From Lanius collurio (taxonomy: Eukaryota; Chordata; Aves; Passeriformes; Laniidae), in NCBI GenBank assembly GCA_020086605.1, contig JACBWW010000004.1, positions 16,862,423-16,926,422 on the forward strand: DNA of 64,000 nt. The letters run 5' to 3'. The position numbers were made by a program, and so were the translations under genes. Positions 44,221 to 57,243 of the stretch are shown here, in pieces. The notes beneath the pieces are model-generated. The model was not told the DNA's origin. It searched no databases and worked only from the letters and a program-made list of their open reading frames with translations. Positions within the stretch are counted from its first letter, which is position 1, and each line of letters opens with the position of its first letter.

Positions 44221-47200
44221 CCTAAATCTGATTTCATATTTTATACTGACTGTATCTTTCTATTTTTGATTGTAGTTCTCTTAAAATGTGGAAAGGGGCT
44301 GCTTTGCTGTTTTTACTGCATCTGTTCAGCTGGAGGTGATAATCTATCTGGTTCTATAAGATTTTTCATACCTATATGATATTTTGCAATTAATAAATAC
44401 AGTAATTACAGCTTAAACTAGGTGGCTGCTACATCATCTGTAACATGTCCTGCTTGAAATAAGAGGTCTTCATCACATATTTTTGTATATATTTTTAATA
44501 GCCATTCATATCCTCCATCTTCTCTTGTACTGCATAGGAAAAGAGTTCTTTATCCCTTTGTGTTGCTGTTTAAAATCCCATGGAACAGTTTGCTTTGATA
44601 CTGACTTCCATTGTAAAAAAACAGTCTGCACAAAACAGATGGAAAATATAGTTCACACTCTTTGTTGCTGTGTTGTAAAGCTACCGAACTGTCTCCATGG
44701 AAGTAGATTATAAACATCCTTAATATAATATGCTTTGTCAAAGCTTGCACATTCCTTAGCTTCTAAAGAAATGTGGTGTTTGTATGTGTTCTTGATGTTT
44801 TTGCTCTCTGTAGCTTCAGTCTGCCATAAAGGCCTGCCAATCTATTTGTACTGTACAAAGGTTTGAGTCTTTTTTTGTTCTGTCTTTTCTTCACTGATGC
44901 TTTCTCTTGAGATTTTTAAGAGCAAAGATGTGCTTTTTAAATTTCAGTGTCTATGGTATCATAATAAAAAGGAAATAGAAGGTTTTTAATGCTTGCTTTT
45001 TTCAACAAATCAATTAATTTAGCAAGGTAAGTTTTACTGAAACTGTATAAAGGTAATTTTTTTCATGGTTCTGACTTTATGGTGAAGGTGCCATAACTAG
45101 TGCAGAAGAATAGTCTGATAAGCACGCTTTTCTTTCTTCTTACCAGTACACAAGAATAGCTGTCAAACAGGATATGTACAGCTGTCTTTTTACTGATTAT
45201 GAACACTATTATCATGACTGCAGTTGTGATAATACAAAATCTGTATGAGCTAATGTGTAGTGTTAATGCAATCCCACAAATCCTCCCAGTGATTTAATAT
45301 GTACAGTTAGCTAATACATGTACCCAGGCAACAAAAACGTAATTTCTTTGTTCTGGAGGGATAGCCCTAATAACGTTCTTTAAAATTACCTGTTGATCTG
45401 AACCAATACTTTATAATTTCACTTTCAAAATAAAGATGATTTTAAATCATAATTGTTAGGATGCAGGGAATTTTAGTCATGTGACAGCAGTGCAACCAGA
45501 TCCAGTAAGCAAGGTACAAACAAACAGGAACAGGTATTGTGAATTACATTGCAGAAATTGCTTTCTGGATTGTATGGGGGCAGGGAGGAGGTGGGATTCT
45601 TGCAGGCATTGCTGCTCTTCCTCAGCAGATCCTTCAGCTAGTGTTAGAGTGAAGTTGGCTGGTAATGTGTTTTTGTCCTCACCTTCTGTCACAGTAGATT
45701 TTCTTTGTCTGTATGGCTAATCTATTTGACTGTGATAATGCTAGAAAGAACTTGAACTGCTTTCAGTAGAAATCTGGCCTCTGGAAAAGTCCTGTGTGGA
45801 AAAGTACAGTGGTGGCTTGTGGGGTTGGAGTTAGGGAATCCTGAGTCTCATGAGCCTAGTCTCTCATTGCAACCGGGCTTGAAACATATCAGAGATGAGT
45901 GTAATGTGACCATGAAATGTAACTGTTGTTCCTATGCAGTTCTTTGCCTATGAAATAATTTTGTGTTCAGCCAGTCTTACTCATTCTTAGATACACAGGC
46001 ACATACTATTGCTTTCTTGGTTTGTTTTTTAATAGTAAAATAGAGTTAGTGGATAATTTTATCAGCTTAGTCAACCAGGTATTATCTTGAATTCTCCTTT
46101 AAGTGGAAAGGGCTTGTTTCTTTCTGACAGGAGGCACTGTTTTGCTTTGGTTTTGTGTGTTGTTGTTGCCTTGGACAAGATCCATTCTTCATCAAAGATG
46201 TCAAATCCTACTTCTGTCTAGGTGGGTTTTCCATGAAGAGTCACACTAAACTCAAAAGGAGAGCATGGAATCTTTTGTTCTCTGTTGTGTGAACTTTAAA
46301 GTAAGAGATGGTGTTTCTGCAGTGTCTGGTATACTATTGAGTTAGTACTGCAGGAAAAATTTAAAAGCAAATTACCAGATACGCGTGATTCTAGTAGTCA
46401 TTAAGGAATCTGATGGTACCAGCAACCAGCAGTCTTTTTAGACTCTCCTAAGTGTTAAAGAGAACAGATTTCTGTAGTTCAAAGTGCATTTTGAATGCAC
46501 AGTAGGGGCAAGAGATGGTATTATGACTTCCTTCCCATCTCTTGAAACTGAGTTACTGAAATTAATTGCAAGTTGGCATTACGTTTGAGGATGTGGCTCT
46601 CTTTTACATGGATAACTCCAGCAGATTATTTATGTGATGTGGATCTACTATTTTATAATTTCTGTATCTTTGGAATCAAGAAACTATTGAAACTAAACAA
46701 TGGGAGCAATTCCATGTTACTTTCCATGCCATCTTGCATAAGGTAAAAGGCTGTATAAATGTGAATCGGAATTATGGTTGGATTTGGTGTTTATTTTGGG
46801 GGGCAATTGGATTTTTTGTGGCTGTTTTGTTTTGTTTTTCTCTGATGATAACTTAGTAATTCAGATCTAAAGAAAAGAAATCAATGCTTGCTGCATGACA
46901 GGTTTTGTATGTTAGACTTAAATGAAACAGAGCCTATTTCACAGCAGTCCTTGAACATTGTCTATAACCATAAGCTTTCTGGCAGCCCAGGTTTTTACAG
47001 GTTTTGAGAGAACCACTAGTCCAGCAGAGCTTTTGGAGGGGCAGGCCTAGGGGGATGTATGTCCTGCTGAATAGTCCTTCCCTTTTCATTAGGTAATGTT
47101 TGTGCAGACTTCAAAGACTGCTTGAGGTCAGCAGATCATTTCTTCTGATTATCACACAGGGAGCCTGAGATGGTAATGGCTCCATATCCCTGTTGTGTGT

Positions 47201-50200
47201 CATTTTCTTATCTATACAGAGGGAAAGGGCAGTTTTTGAAATTAGGGTAAAAAGCACTGCAGCTCAAGTGTTAAACTTTGTGAAGGCTGCTGCTGCAAGC
47301 TCAGTGGTTCTTAAGATCTCTTTTAAAGGTTGGGAGATGCATTTTGTTAGTATCCCTTTAGCTGTGAACTCCTGAGGTCTGGATGTACCTTGCAGAACAA
47401 ATAAATGGTCTGATGAAAAAAGCTCCAGGTTCAGAGGGCTGATCTCTTTGGCAACCTGAGAGCAAATGTGTGTGCGAGGAGGTACTGTTATGGCCAAGGC
47501 ATCAACTGATGAACCTCACATAATAGCACAAAAATTCACACACTTCAGTGACAAATACGTAGCATGTCTCAAATGCCAGACTTGCGTAGGAATTATCCTG
47601 GTATTAAGACAGCTGAAATGTTTCCATATTAAATTACAAACAGTCCTGTGTTTTGGAGGAACCGAAGAGTTGTGTGTTATTCCTGTTGTGGAGCAATATT
47701 TTAAACAGGAGATTTTTGAAAGTTCATCCACTGATATACTTGATGTATTCTATTGGCTGTATTTTTATCAGACTGCTGAAAATATCTGGTATTTTTTAAA
47801 ATACTAGTCAGTATGCAATGATGTTGCACACCAGTGGAGCCTTTAAAAGTTTGTATTCCCCAGAACTGTACTGAAATTCGCTTCATTACAGCTCACACAA
47901 AGCTCAGCAAAAGTGATTGTTGGTGCCTTGTGTTTTTTGTTGTGGGCTTTTCTGGGGGTTGTCCCCCTGTTTCATTTAGTTACATCTCAGTGCAGATGCC
48001 AGTTCCTTCTGTGTGTCAAGAGAGACTGAGGTGTTTCAGTTAATAAAAATAGGTTAATTCTGGTTGCTGGCTCTAGAAAATTCAGATTACTTAAGAAATC
48101 TAAATTGCAACTAGAAGGAAGAGTCATAATAAAACCTACATGAAGACTGTTCTGGCATGGTTGTCTTTAGAGTTGTATTACATGATTTTAATCTGGTGTT
48201 AATTAGAAGCTAATATCAGTTCTTCAGTCACTTACTGGAGCAGGAGATTGATCAAGAGGAAGGTTCTGAACATGCTACAGTCTGGTTCTGCCTTGGTGTA
48301 AGTGCTGACATAATTAGCACCTGATCATCAGTGCTGTGGGGTAGTCTATGTTCATTGGCTTTATTTTTCCAAGTACTGTGTATCAGTTGATATTGGTGGT
48401 TCTGAATGTATTTTCTTCATGTAAAGACAAATGCCTTCAGTTGTCTTTAGCTTGATTGGGGATTGACTGGTTTCTGTTTGCTTTACTTTTTCATTAACAT
48501 GGCTTTATTAGTAGTGGCAACACTAATGCTTTATAGCTGTTGGGAAATCTGAAAAAAATATGGTTTTGTAGTATACTCTCTGTGTAAGATGTCACAGTCA
48601 GAGATAACAGTATTGTACAAAACAAGAACAGTAAAAGTGTTTTGTTATCAAGATGAGACTAATTGTTGTGTATTGGAAAACAAACAAAAGCCTCTAACTT
48701 GGAAAGGGCATTGAGCTTTTTCTTGCATATGCCTTTGCACACTTGAGTGTGAGTTGCTGCATACCTTTGCGTGGGCTGTGGAAAAGCCTGTAAAATCTCC
48801 TTTGAAGGCTACCACATAGGTGCAAGAAATGCTTAAAATCTGAGAACAATTTTAAGTGTTGGCAAAAATAGATGTGTATCTGTGTGTCTGTGGAAGTTTA
48901 TCAGTTGCTGTGTCCATTTGTGTTATGTTCCCACTGCATGTGCTTGTTAAGAGTGAACAACAAAGAGATTTTTCCAGTGATATCTGAAGTTCTGGTGGGA
49001 CTGGACCCTGGTATCCTAAGGTAAGAGCCACCCTTGCTCATTCAAGCAGAGAAGACAACTTACTCTTTCCCTGTGGAGCTTTTGTTCATGCACATAACTG
49101 TGCTTCTTGGGAGAACCAAAGGATCATGCTTTATCTTCTACTCTTTATTAATGAATTGTGGTCTTCTGAATGGTAAGTCATCAGCTACTTACTGCACCTT
49201 CTGGAGGTGATGAGCAGAAATTTGTCAGCTGAGATTTGTGTAAAGTCTTAAATGCTGTTCAGTTGTTGTGGTGGTTTGGTTTTTTTGTTTTCTATCATGT
49301 TTTCCCTGAATGTATTTTTCTTCTAAGGCTGTAAATCACATGTAAAATATAGTACAATCTATACTAGGATCCTTTAGGCAACTACTACACGAAGAATATA
49401 CTGATCTTAGCTAGAGAGGGGGCAATCAAAAGTAAACTGAGCTAAAATATCTTTTAATACATTCATTACCACCGTGGAACTGAAGCTACAGGAATATTTC
49501 TGTTCTCTTCTGTTAGATGTAATTCCTGGAAATGGTCACACTTGGGCTTCCAGCTCATGTTTAATTTCCCAAGCTAGAGAGTTATTCTCTTTTTTTGAGC
49601 TGAACAAAATGTTCTGGTGTTATGAGAAAAGGATGTGTTTCTTAACCACTTCATTAAATATGTACTGTTGAAAGAAGGACAAGTTGAAAGTCAGTTTTTG
49701 GCATGGAAGTAGGCTCAGAAAATGCTTGGAGTGTTCAAATAATTACTGCTTTTTATTTGGTGGGGTTTGAAACTCAAGGGGAAATTTAGTATGTAGTGAA
49801 ATTCATCCAGTTTCTTGCATTGCTCAAAGAGAAGCTACCATTTGGTTGTATTGTAACTTGTTTAATTATGCTGCAAGGTCCATTCCTCTGATTACTCCAG
49901 TATGATTGCCATGTGTTTCCAGATGTCAGAGGAGTGTTAACCTACTAATGTTTCGATGTGTGAAAGACAGCTTTCTGTTCTTCTTTAGCTTTTATTGCTA
50001 GTTAATTTTAATTCTCTGTGCTTTACAACATTTACCTATTAGTCTTCCTCCCAGAATAAATGTTGCTACTCCAACTCCTGAGATGAAAAAATGCAAAGCA
50101 GAAGAGGTGCATAGCAGAGCAGTGAATATTTTCCATGGTTTACTTAAAAGGCCTGGGACACAGGTGGCATTTTAATGCAATACAGCAGCTACTTTTGCTG

Positions 50201-51767
50201 TAAAATTTGTGATGAAAATGGTCTGTGCAAAAAGCTTTTAAAGAAGATTCAAAATGTCTCTACTGTTTGGGCTTTTTAAAATTGTGTGTCATCAATGTCC
50301 TCTGAGATACTTGTGCTATGTTTTTAACAAATGGTCTCCTTCACTTCTGTGAGTCTAATGAATCCTGGAGCTGCACAGTGGGAGTCTTGACAGACTGGAA
50401 GTTGCATTAAACAGCTTGGGTTTTTATTGAAAACATTGTCCTTGGTTCAAAGGAAAGGTAATTATTCTGCCCTGGAATGATAGCAGCCCCTCCTTTATTG
50501 ACAGCACACCATCTGGTTGTGATAAATTACATCGCCCTGGCAAGGCTGCAGCTTTTTGGTAGCAGTGGGTGATGTAAAACCCTCACGTCCACATGGTAGA
50601 AAATAAGAAATAAAGACTGTTTATATAAATGACACACTTCCCTGTGTTTGGTGTCATGGTTTAAGCCCCAACAACTCACAAAGCTTTTGCTTTTTTTACT
50701 GTCTTTTAGATGTATCTCTAAAGGAAGATTTCAGAAAGCAAGGTAGTGTATAGGATTTTTTAGGAACTAATTCTTGCTGCAAGGTAAATTCCACTAATCT
50801 CTTGAGGGAGAGCTTGCAAAGATTATGATGGAAATATTGAGTATTTCAGGTATAATTGGCACCATTTATTTTACTTTACCACCCAAGGACTCTTAGTTTA
50901 GTTCTCACCTAGCAGTAAGAACAGTGCAGATTATTAAAGGGTTTTTCTCAAGAACTGGTTGTACTTAAACTTGTTTGTTGCTGTAGCTTCAGGGAGGTAG
51001 GTTCTTTTTCTGAAAGCTTGCCTAGTAGTCAGTTTACATCTGTAAGTAAAAATTCAGAGTGCTGTTAGGTAGTTTGCTAGCAAATTTGTCCTCCTGGCAG
51101 CTACTTCTTTTTCTTCTGTCCTAGCCAAAGTATTATTTCTTTTTCTAACCTGTTTAATTTTATGATACCATTTAATGATATGATACATTCAGCTCAGTTC
51201 TTGTGCCCTGACGAAAATAAACATCTGAGCCGATGGTTTATTAAGCAGAAATGTCTGCAAGAGTCTTGGAGGGTAGAGGCAGTTTTGGTTCTCCTAATGT
51301 CTGAATTATAACTGTAAGACAGGTTTAAATGTTTGTGAGTAGAACATACTGCATGTGACTTCCTAGAGTGTCTTGATTTGTTGAGAATATTGGCTGGTAC
51401 CTACTGCCAGAATTTATTTCAGAACACGATTTTAAATTCTCTTGCCACACATTACTATTCTTGGTTAAGAAATTTCTTCCATTTGTTGTCTTTATTTGCT
51501 CTAAAAACATAATCACAGCAACACTATGATAAAGCATATGCTTGACAAGTTCTGGTGAAGAACTGGTACCTTTTCTGAGGTGAGTGGCTGTAGAGGAAAG
51601 CATCATCAACTAACTCTGCAAAGCATTTAAGTCTTTTTTACTTGCGCTGAGGTAGCAGTAATACCACTCATTTCCAGTTCTTACTTTCCTACCACTTCTG
51701 TTTTTAGAGTTGGATCCTTGCAGTTATATTTGCACGATGTGGCATGAATAACATTTATCTTAGATTT

Positions 51768-52790
51768 AGATGTGTTTTGGTTTGAAAGACAGGTGTCTGC
51801 CAAGGAAGGCAGGAGCCTCCCCTGAAATGAAAAATGCAACCCTCTTCCCCCCAAAATATTACAGTTTTGAAATTAAGGGGCTTTCAGGCAAAGGTATGAA
51901 GAATAGAAATAACAATTCAGTGGTGACAGCAAACAGAACCACAAACCCAGCGCAGCCTCTCTCGGCTGTCAGGCCCTTTCCCCTTTGGTGCAGTTCCAGT
52001 CACAGCCGGCAGGGGCGCTGGCGGCTCCCGGTGAGCAGGGCAGGTGCGATGGTTCCCCCGCGGCTGCAGGGGGCGCTCCGGAGCGAGCTCGGGGAGCACG
52101 CAGTGATGGCGGATTAGATCTCGGGAAAAAGGGATGGAAGAAAGGCTTCACAAACCTCCCTGGGCAGCCGATCCTGGTGCCCGGACGGACCCTCGGGAGC
52201 AGCAGGCTGGAACAGCAGGGACAAACACAAATCCTGTGTGGCAGACAAGATGGATCAAGCTCCACAGCTGCGTTGGGAACCTCGGGAGGTCCCAGCATGC
52301 AGGCTGAGCGGGGCTACAGAGTAGCAAAGGCTCCGAGCAACAGTGGAGGCAGGGTGGCTGCAGCCTGGCTCCCGGTGGGCCGGAGGGAAAGGCAGGCTTG
52401 GGAATCCCATGGTTTCTCTCTGAGGCACCTGAGCAGATGGTGACAAGGTTCCTCTTTTAGTAAGGTGGGGTGTTAGGGTCCTGGTGCAACAGCCACTCCA
52501 GCGAGCAAGCTCCACTCATAATAGAAGGAAGGCAGCCTAAAGCAGAAGCCTTCAGCACTGACAAATTCCCTCCACCACCATGGCAGCCTCTCCCACTGAA
52601 TGTTGAGCACACCAGCCAGCCAGGAGTGTACCCAACCCCCAGGTGAAAGAGAGTAGCCAGTTCGACCCCTCCCTCTGTGGCCATGTCTTTTGTTTTTCTT
52701 ATGCACCCAGTAATTTGTTGCCCTGGCAACATATATGGGAAAAATTCTTTAAGAGAAAAAGAAAACTGGACTAAAACCCCAACAAGATGT
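51768..52790. mobile_element. Solo LTR with 5-bp target-site duplication, 1013 bp
   Basis: The LTR spans 51773-52785, starting TGTTTTGGTTTGAAAGACAGG and ending ACTAAAACCCCAACA, so it has TG...CA ends. AGATG flanks it on both sides (51768-51772 and 52786-52790). The interior shifts from AT-rich to GC-rich, including TGTCTGCCAAGGAAGGCAGGAGCCTCCCCTG and AAATTAAGGGGCTTTCAGGCAAAG blocks that I associate with passerine ERVL-type LTRs. No internal retroviral genes adjoin it. The frames at 51770-52732 are LTR sequence, not genes. Orientation is uncertain. Confidence 0.87.
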
Positions 52791-52875
52791 AAAGAGGAAA
52801 CACTTTGAACGCTTTGAATGCTTTGGCATTGCTACGCTTGTTATTTCTGTGGCTAGGCCGTTTGGACATGCGTGT

Positions 52876-53060
52876 GGGGATTGGCCACAGGTTAAAATAA
52901 CTCTGAACACACGTTGAGTTGTTACTAAAATTCGGTTAAGAATTCTATGTATAATGAGCAAAGTGCCCTGGCAGATTTGACTCACTGTTTGGCTGCCAGG
53001 GTATATAAGAAGCGGATGTGTGTTATTCTGGGGTTTGGCAGCTTAGACCTTCACCTTTTG
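52876..53060 (+). promoter_or_regulatory. TATA/CCAAT promoter-like module beside the LTR
   Basis: GTATATAAGA gives a consensus TATA box (TATATAAG at 53002-53009). An inverted CCAAT box (GATTGGCC, about 52879) lies roughly 120 bases upstream. CCCTGGCAG (52966-52974) and CTGCCAGGG (52993-53001) form a perfect 9-bp inverted repeat ending right at the TATA box. It could be the U3 of another, eroded LTR or a cryptic intronic promoter. No transcript can be inferred from sequence alone. Confidence 0.4.
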
Positions 53061-53319
53061 TGGGCAAAATGCCTCAGCATCTTCAAGCTATTTAGGCTTA
53101 TGCCTCATATCTAATATGTGCAGTTTGCTGTTGAGCAAAAGTTACAAAGTGCTCATTATTATTAATCTCGCAAGCCAACAGACTTGAAATTTTATATTCT
53201 ATTGTGGAAGATGGCTTAAAGTACAAGGTAGTACTGAATGTATGTAATAGTAGTGTGTATTCATTAATGTGTGTAGTGTTTTCTGCACCTAGTAAATGGT
53301 AAATCTTTGATAATTTTCG

Positions 53320-53537
53320 GATTTACCAAAGAGGGAAAGAGTTTCTGAAAACTCAGACTATGGGGGTGCTCAAGCATTGGAACATACTGCTCGTGGAGGC
53401 TGTAAAGTCTCCATCTGTGCAGACAGTCAAAACTCCAACTAGACACAGTTCTGGACAACCTGCTCTAGCTGATCCTGCTTGAGGTGGCAAGTTGGACTGT
53501 GATTTCAAGACATCTATTCCAACCTAAAGAATTTATG
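53320..53537 (+). mobile_element. CR1 LINE 3' fragment, sense
   Basis: It follows the CR1 3' end: GAGTTTCTGAAAACTCAGACTATGGGGGTGCTCAAGC, GGAACATACTGCTCGTGGAGGCTGTAAAGTCTCC, CTGGACAACCTGCTCTAGCTGATCCTGCTTGA, then TTCCAACCTAAAGAATTTATGA at the 3' terminus. Short, 5'-truncated, diverged. Confidence 0.85.
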
Positions 53538-56109
53538 AAAAATGAAAGTGGTACCTTCTGTGTTAGTAACAGCACTTTTCACCACTTGGGACATTTTATA
53601 TTTTTACACAGAGAATAATAAACCTGCAGAGCTTCTTTTATGTTCCACAAAACCCTTTTTCAGTACCATAGGGAAGATGCAGAGTGGATGTTTCCAGAGC
53701 CATTGTCTCTGCAAGATGCATCCTAAAATGACCTCATTGTATTGACACTTGTAATGATATCAGTTCCTAATGCTTCATAGGTGATTTATGTTTGTTTGCT
53801 TATGGACAGTTCCAACCTATGGTCAGAGAAGCTGACTTGTCCTCTGGTGAGGTTCCTTCTGAGGGTCTTTGACAAGCCAATACAATGTGTCAGCCCATCC
53901 TTCTAGATCTGGCCAGGTGAGGATAATTCTAGCGTCTCATCTTTTGGGCAGACCATAGATACGTTACATACTTCCAGATCTGATTGTGCAGCATGACATC
54001 AGGAGGTCATCAAATCATTTGAGACATCTCTCTGGAGTTGAACGATGCTCATGCGGAGAACACTGTCACACTTACAAAGGATGTGCTAATTTGTAAGCAG
54101 GCAAGGTCCAAGGGGACATTCTTACCTTGCTAAGTGGGCTGTTTTGTGCTATGTATAAGCTGTTACATGTACCTTGCTCAGCACTTCTGGAGTAGCTGTT
54201 TGATTGCTGTCTTTCAAATTTACCCATCGTTTAGATGGCTTTCTTGCATCTGCCTTGGCCACTTAAGTCTTTGAGATGCCATTTTCTACATTCAGTCACC
54301 CTGTAGTTTTGAAGTACCTACAGCAGTCCAACAAAGGGGTTTCCTTCAGTAAAAAATACTTATTCTCTAAGGCAAATTTCAGTTTTCATTCTTACTGTAC
54401 TTAAATGCCTCATAAGGGCCACAGTCGGTTTTTCTTCCCTTCTCTAAGGATTACTCTTTAGGTGATCTTGCTGAAAAGGAATGGCTGACAGCTTTTAGTA
54501 ATAGTTTTTCTTCCTGATGATGTTTGACTTTCATCCAGATCAGAATATTATCTTGCATTTTGGATGTATTTAAGCTTTGTACTTCAGGACTGAAACTTCC
54601 AAGAATGGAGAGCAATCAAGTCTTGTTAAAGGCTTCTGTGTATGTGTGGCTGCAGTCACTCCATGAGCTGTTAGGATTGGTTACAGAAGTCTTCTCTAGT
54701 AGTGGAAGCATGCTCTGCTAAAATATTCTAACATAGCCCAAGATAATTTTAAAATGTTTTTCAGACACTTGCAGGTCAATCAATCTTACATTTCAGTTGT
54801 GGCTTCCTCAGAATCTCTGCCACTGATACGGTATGTGATAGTGATGCTACATTTGATAAAATACCTCTCTATTCATGTATGTTTTAAAGACTTGATCCTG
54901 TTGTTTGCTAATTGTAATGATAGGGACTGCTTGGAGTCTTCTATCCTGATTTTGAGATTTACTTTTCTTAACACTTGGTGTGTTATTTTCATGCATAATA
55001 ACCTTCCTCTGAGTCCTTAGTAGGTTACTGAATTCTGTAGCTGAGAGACTGTAAAGGACACATGTAAGGCTGAACATTAGCCTTGTTTCAGCCACATGGG
55101 GGAAGATGCAGGTTGCTATACAATGGTACCAACTACAAAGGGAAAAGTATAGAAGTTGATTACTAATGATGTATGTTCACCCAGAAGTTCAAACTTACAT
55201 GTGCACAAGATAACTAATTGGGTTATCAATAAATAATTTTCCTTCCACTTTAATTACTATGGATTAATAATGTCTAAGTTTCAGCTATCAACCTCTCTAA
55301 TGGAATGTACTCATTTTATGTATTTGCAGCTCTTACTAAATGTTTGGTGTATGCTCATTTTAGGAGCCATTGTTGGCCAGATTTGAGGCTGGATGGACTG
55401 TTAACCCATCTTTTTTTCTGTAGTATCAGTAGAATTCTACTGCTTTAATCTCTTTCTCTTTAAAGCTTGAATTTTTAGGATCTTATGAAAAGTATTTTTG
55501 CTGTAGAAAAGCTGACTCCTGTAGTTTGATAAACATTGGCTCAGTTTAAATAAATTGGTTTTAGTATTGCTTTTACTAACTCCTTAATGTTTATTCGTTC
55601 TGGTCTCCTTAGCATAGATATCTTATTTCAAAGTCTTTCAGCTCACTTGGTGAAGCCTGCTGTTTGAAGCAAAAGATGACTAATCAAATAATTATAATAC
55701 TGTCATGGCTGTGCACAGAGGAGCAACCATTTTAGCTGATTTTATTACAGTGTCATTTTGTAACATCTTTGTTTCCCCATACTGCCGAAGTCCTTTGACA
55801 TGAGGGTTGGGCTAAGACTGTTGTGCTTGCTGCTGTACACATATTGTCACTGCTCTAGAGAAGTTTAAATGATACAGAGAGCAGGGCAGTATGAAGAAAT
55901 CATATTTACAAGTACTATTTCATTGGCTACAGCAAGGTTGGGCAATGCTACTTCTGTGATATTGGAAGTGCATATGCAGCCAGATCATTCAAGTTCTTTC
56001 GTGGTCACCAACACAGATATTCTGTTAATAGACTAATAACCTGTGAAACGTGTGCTATTTTGAACAATTAGTAGGATTCTCTGGCAAAGTGCCTCCATTG
56101 TGGCCTTTC

Positions 56110-56434
56110 TGTACTTAAAGGGAGCTTATGAGAAAGATGGGGACAAACATTTTGGTAGGACAAGGGGCAGTGGTTTTAAACTAAAAGAAGGTAAATTCAG
56201 ACTAAATAGAAGGAAGAATTTTTTTTACAAGAGTGGTGGAACACAGATAAGTGTTTTTTTAAGTAATTTCCCCAGATAAGTGGTGGATGGCCCATCCCTG
56301 GAAACATTCCAGGCCCAGCTGGGTGGTGCTCTGAGCAACCTGGTGTAGTGTTAGGTGTCCCTGCTTTTGGCAGCGGTGTTGGAACTAAATGATCTTTAAG
56401 GTCCCTTCCAACCCAAACTCTTCTATGATTCTAA
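56110..56434 (+). mobile_element. CR1 LINE 3' fragment, sense
   Basis: Blocks in order: GGACAAGGGGCAGTGGTTTTAAACTAAAAGAAGGTAAATTCAGACTAAATAGAAGGAAGAA, CTGGAAACATTCCAGGCCCAGCTGGGTGGTGCTCTGAGCAACCTGGTG, then GATCTTTAAGGTCCCTTCCAACCCAAACTCTTCTATGATTCTA, the CR1 3' signature. It directly abuts the 3' end of the antisense coding-like stretch. Confidence 0.92.
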
Positions 56435-57243
56435 CAGATTGCATCTTTCCAGTCACATGAAGCAACATGATCTCTTCTTGGTGAGAGCTGCATCTTTTTA
56501 TGATGAAGTTCACGGGGAGAGCAGGCTGCCTTGGAGTTCTCTAAATGCGGCTGGTAGTTGCAAACAAAATCAGAAGTGCAAATACAAAAATACTCCTCTG
56601 GGCTCTGGAATATGACATGGGCTTCAATCTCACCAGTATATATAAACTCAATGAGTACACAGTACATGCACCCAGCTGTTTTTGGCATGCCTTTAGACTC
56701 CACTGGAACTATTTTGTTTGATAGCAAATGCAATGACGGATATTTAATATTAGCATGAATTTTGTTTCTCTGAGATATTTTAATGCCAAGAATATCAGCC
56801 ATAATTTTTCTTTTCTCCTTTTTCCGTTTCTGATTCTCTTTGGCTTTACTGTTGCCAGTTTTTAAAATCAGATTTAGCTGTTTTCCTCTCTCCTTTAAAA
56901 CACTGAGCATTTTTACCATCACCTCTACAGTGGCTCCATACTGAGTACCCATGTAATCCGGGCAAATCCTCTCCATACAGTGTTGTTAAAAGCCACAGTC
57001 CCGGGGTTAACTGAGAATGGTCACGAGCCAAGCCTTTCACTGCTTCTCCTAAAATAAATCGTTGCTTATGCTGCTGCCATATGGCCAACGAACATGAGCT
57101 GGCAGCCGTCTTTTGATTTCCTCATCCATGCTTTCAAGTGTGCTGATTCTTAAACTGTTCTCTTCCCATGTTATTTGTAGTTTCTCTCCCGAGTGCTGAA
57201 CTCGAGAAGCATGCAAGTATGTCACAAGAATAAATAACTTGAC
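56431..57243 (-). pseudogene. Antisense coding-like sequence, unknown family, interrupted by stops
   Basis: On the minus strand a 64-codon open segment (57243 to 57052) includes EKLQITWEENSLRISTLESM and DEEIKRRLPAHVRWPYGSS. It ends at a TAG; after 25 codons holding four stops (TAG, TGA, TAA, TAA), the same frame reopens at an ATG (56976) for 181 codons to 56431. The second part starts MERICPDYMGTQYGATVEVM, has a Lys/Arg-rich KENQKRKKEKRK stretch and a Cys-containing region around EEYFCICTSDFVC. The final codons run into the CR1 tail, so the original 3' end is probably lost or displaced. Mixed, non-repetitive residue use looks coding. I do not recognise the family. It could be a decayed gene, a retrocopy, two exons with an unusual spacer, or chance. 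Confidence 0.4.

Noticed and set aside
47882..47910. ITAHTKLSK-like peptide resembling the SPTLC2 AAHTKE motif
   Set aside because: The flanks do not continue the SPTLC2 C-terminal sequence and there is no suitable splice context; chance match.
50652..50680. TGTCATGGTTTAAGCCCCAA resembling the start of a passerine LTR
   Set aside because: The likeness does not extend beyond about 25 bases and no matching end or duplication was found.
51770..52732. Frames of 60-152 codons around 52 kb
   Set aside because: They fall inside the solo LTR 51773-52785; no domain or retroviral protein is recognisable.
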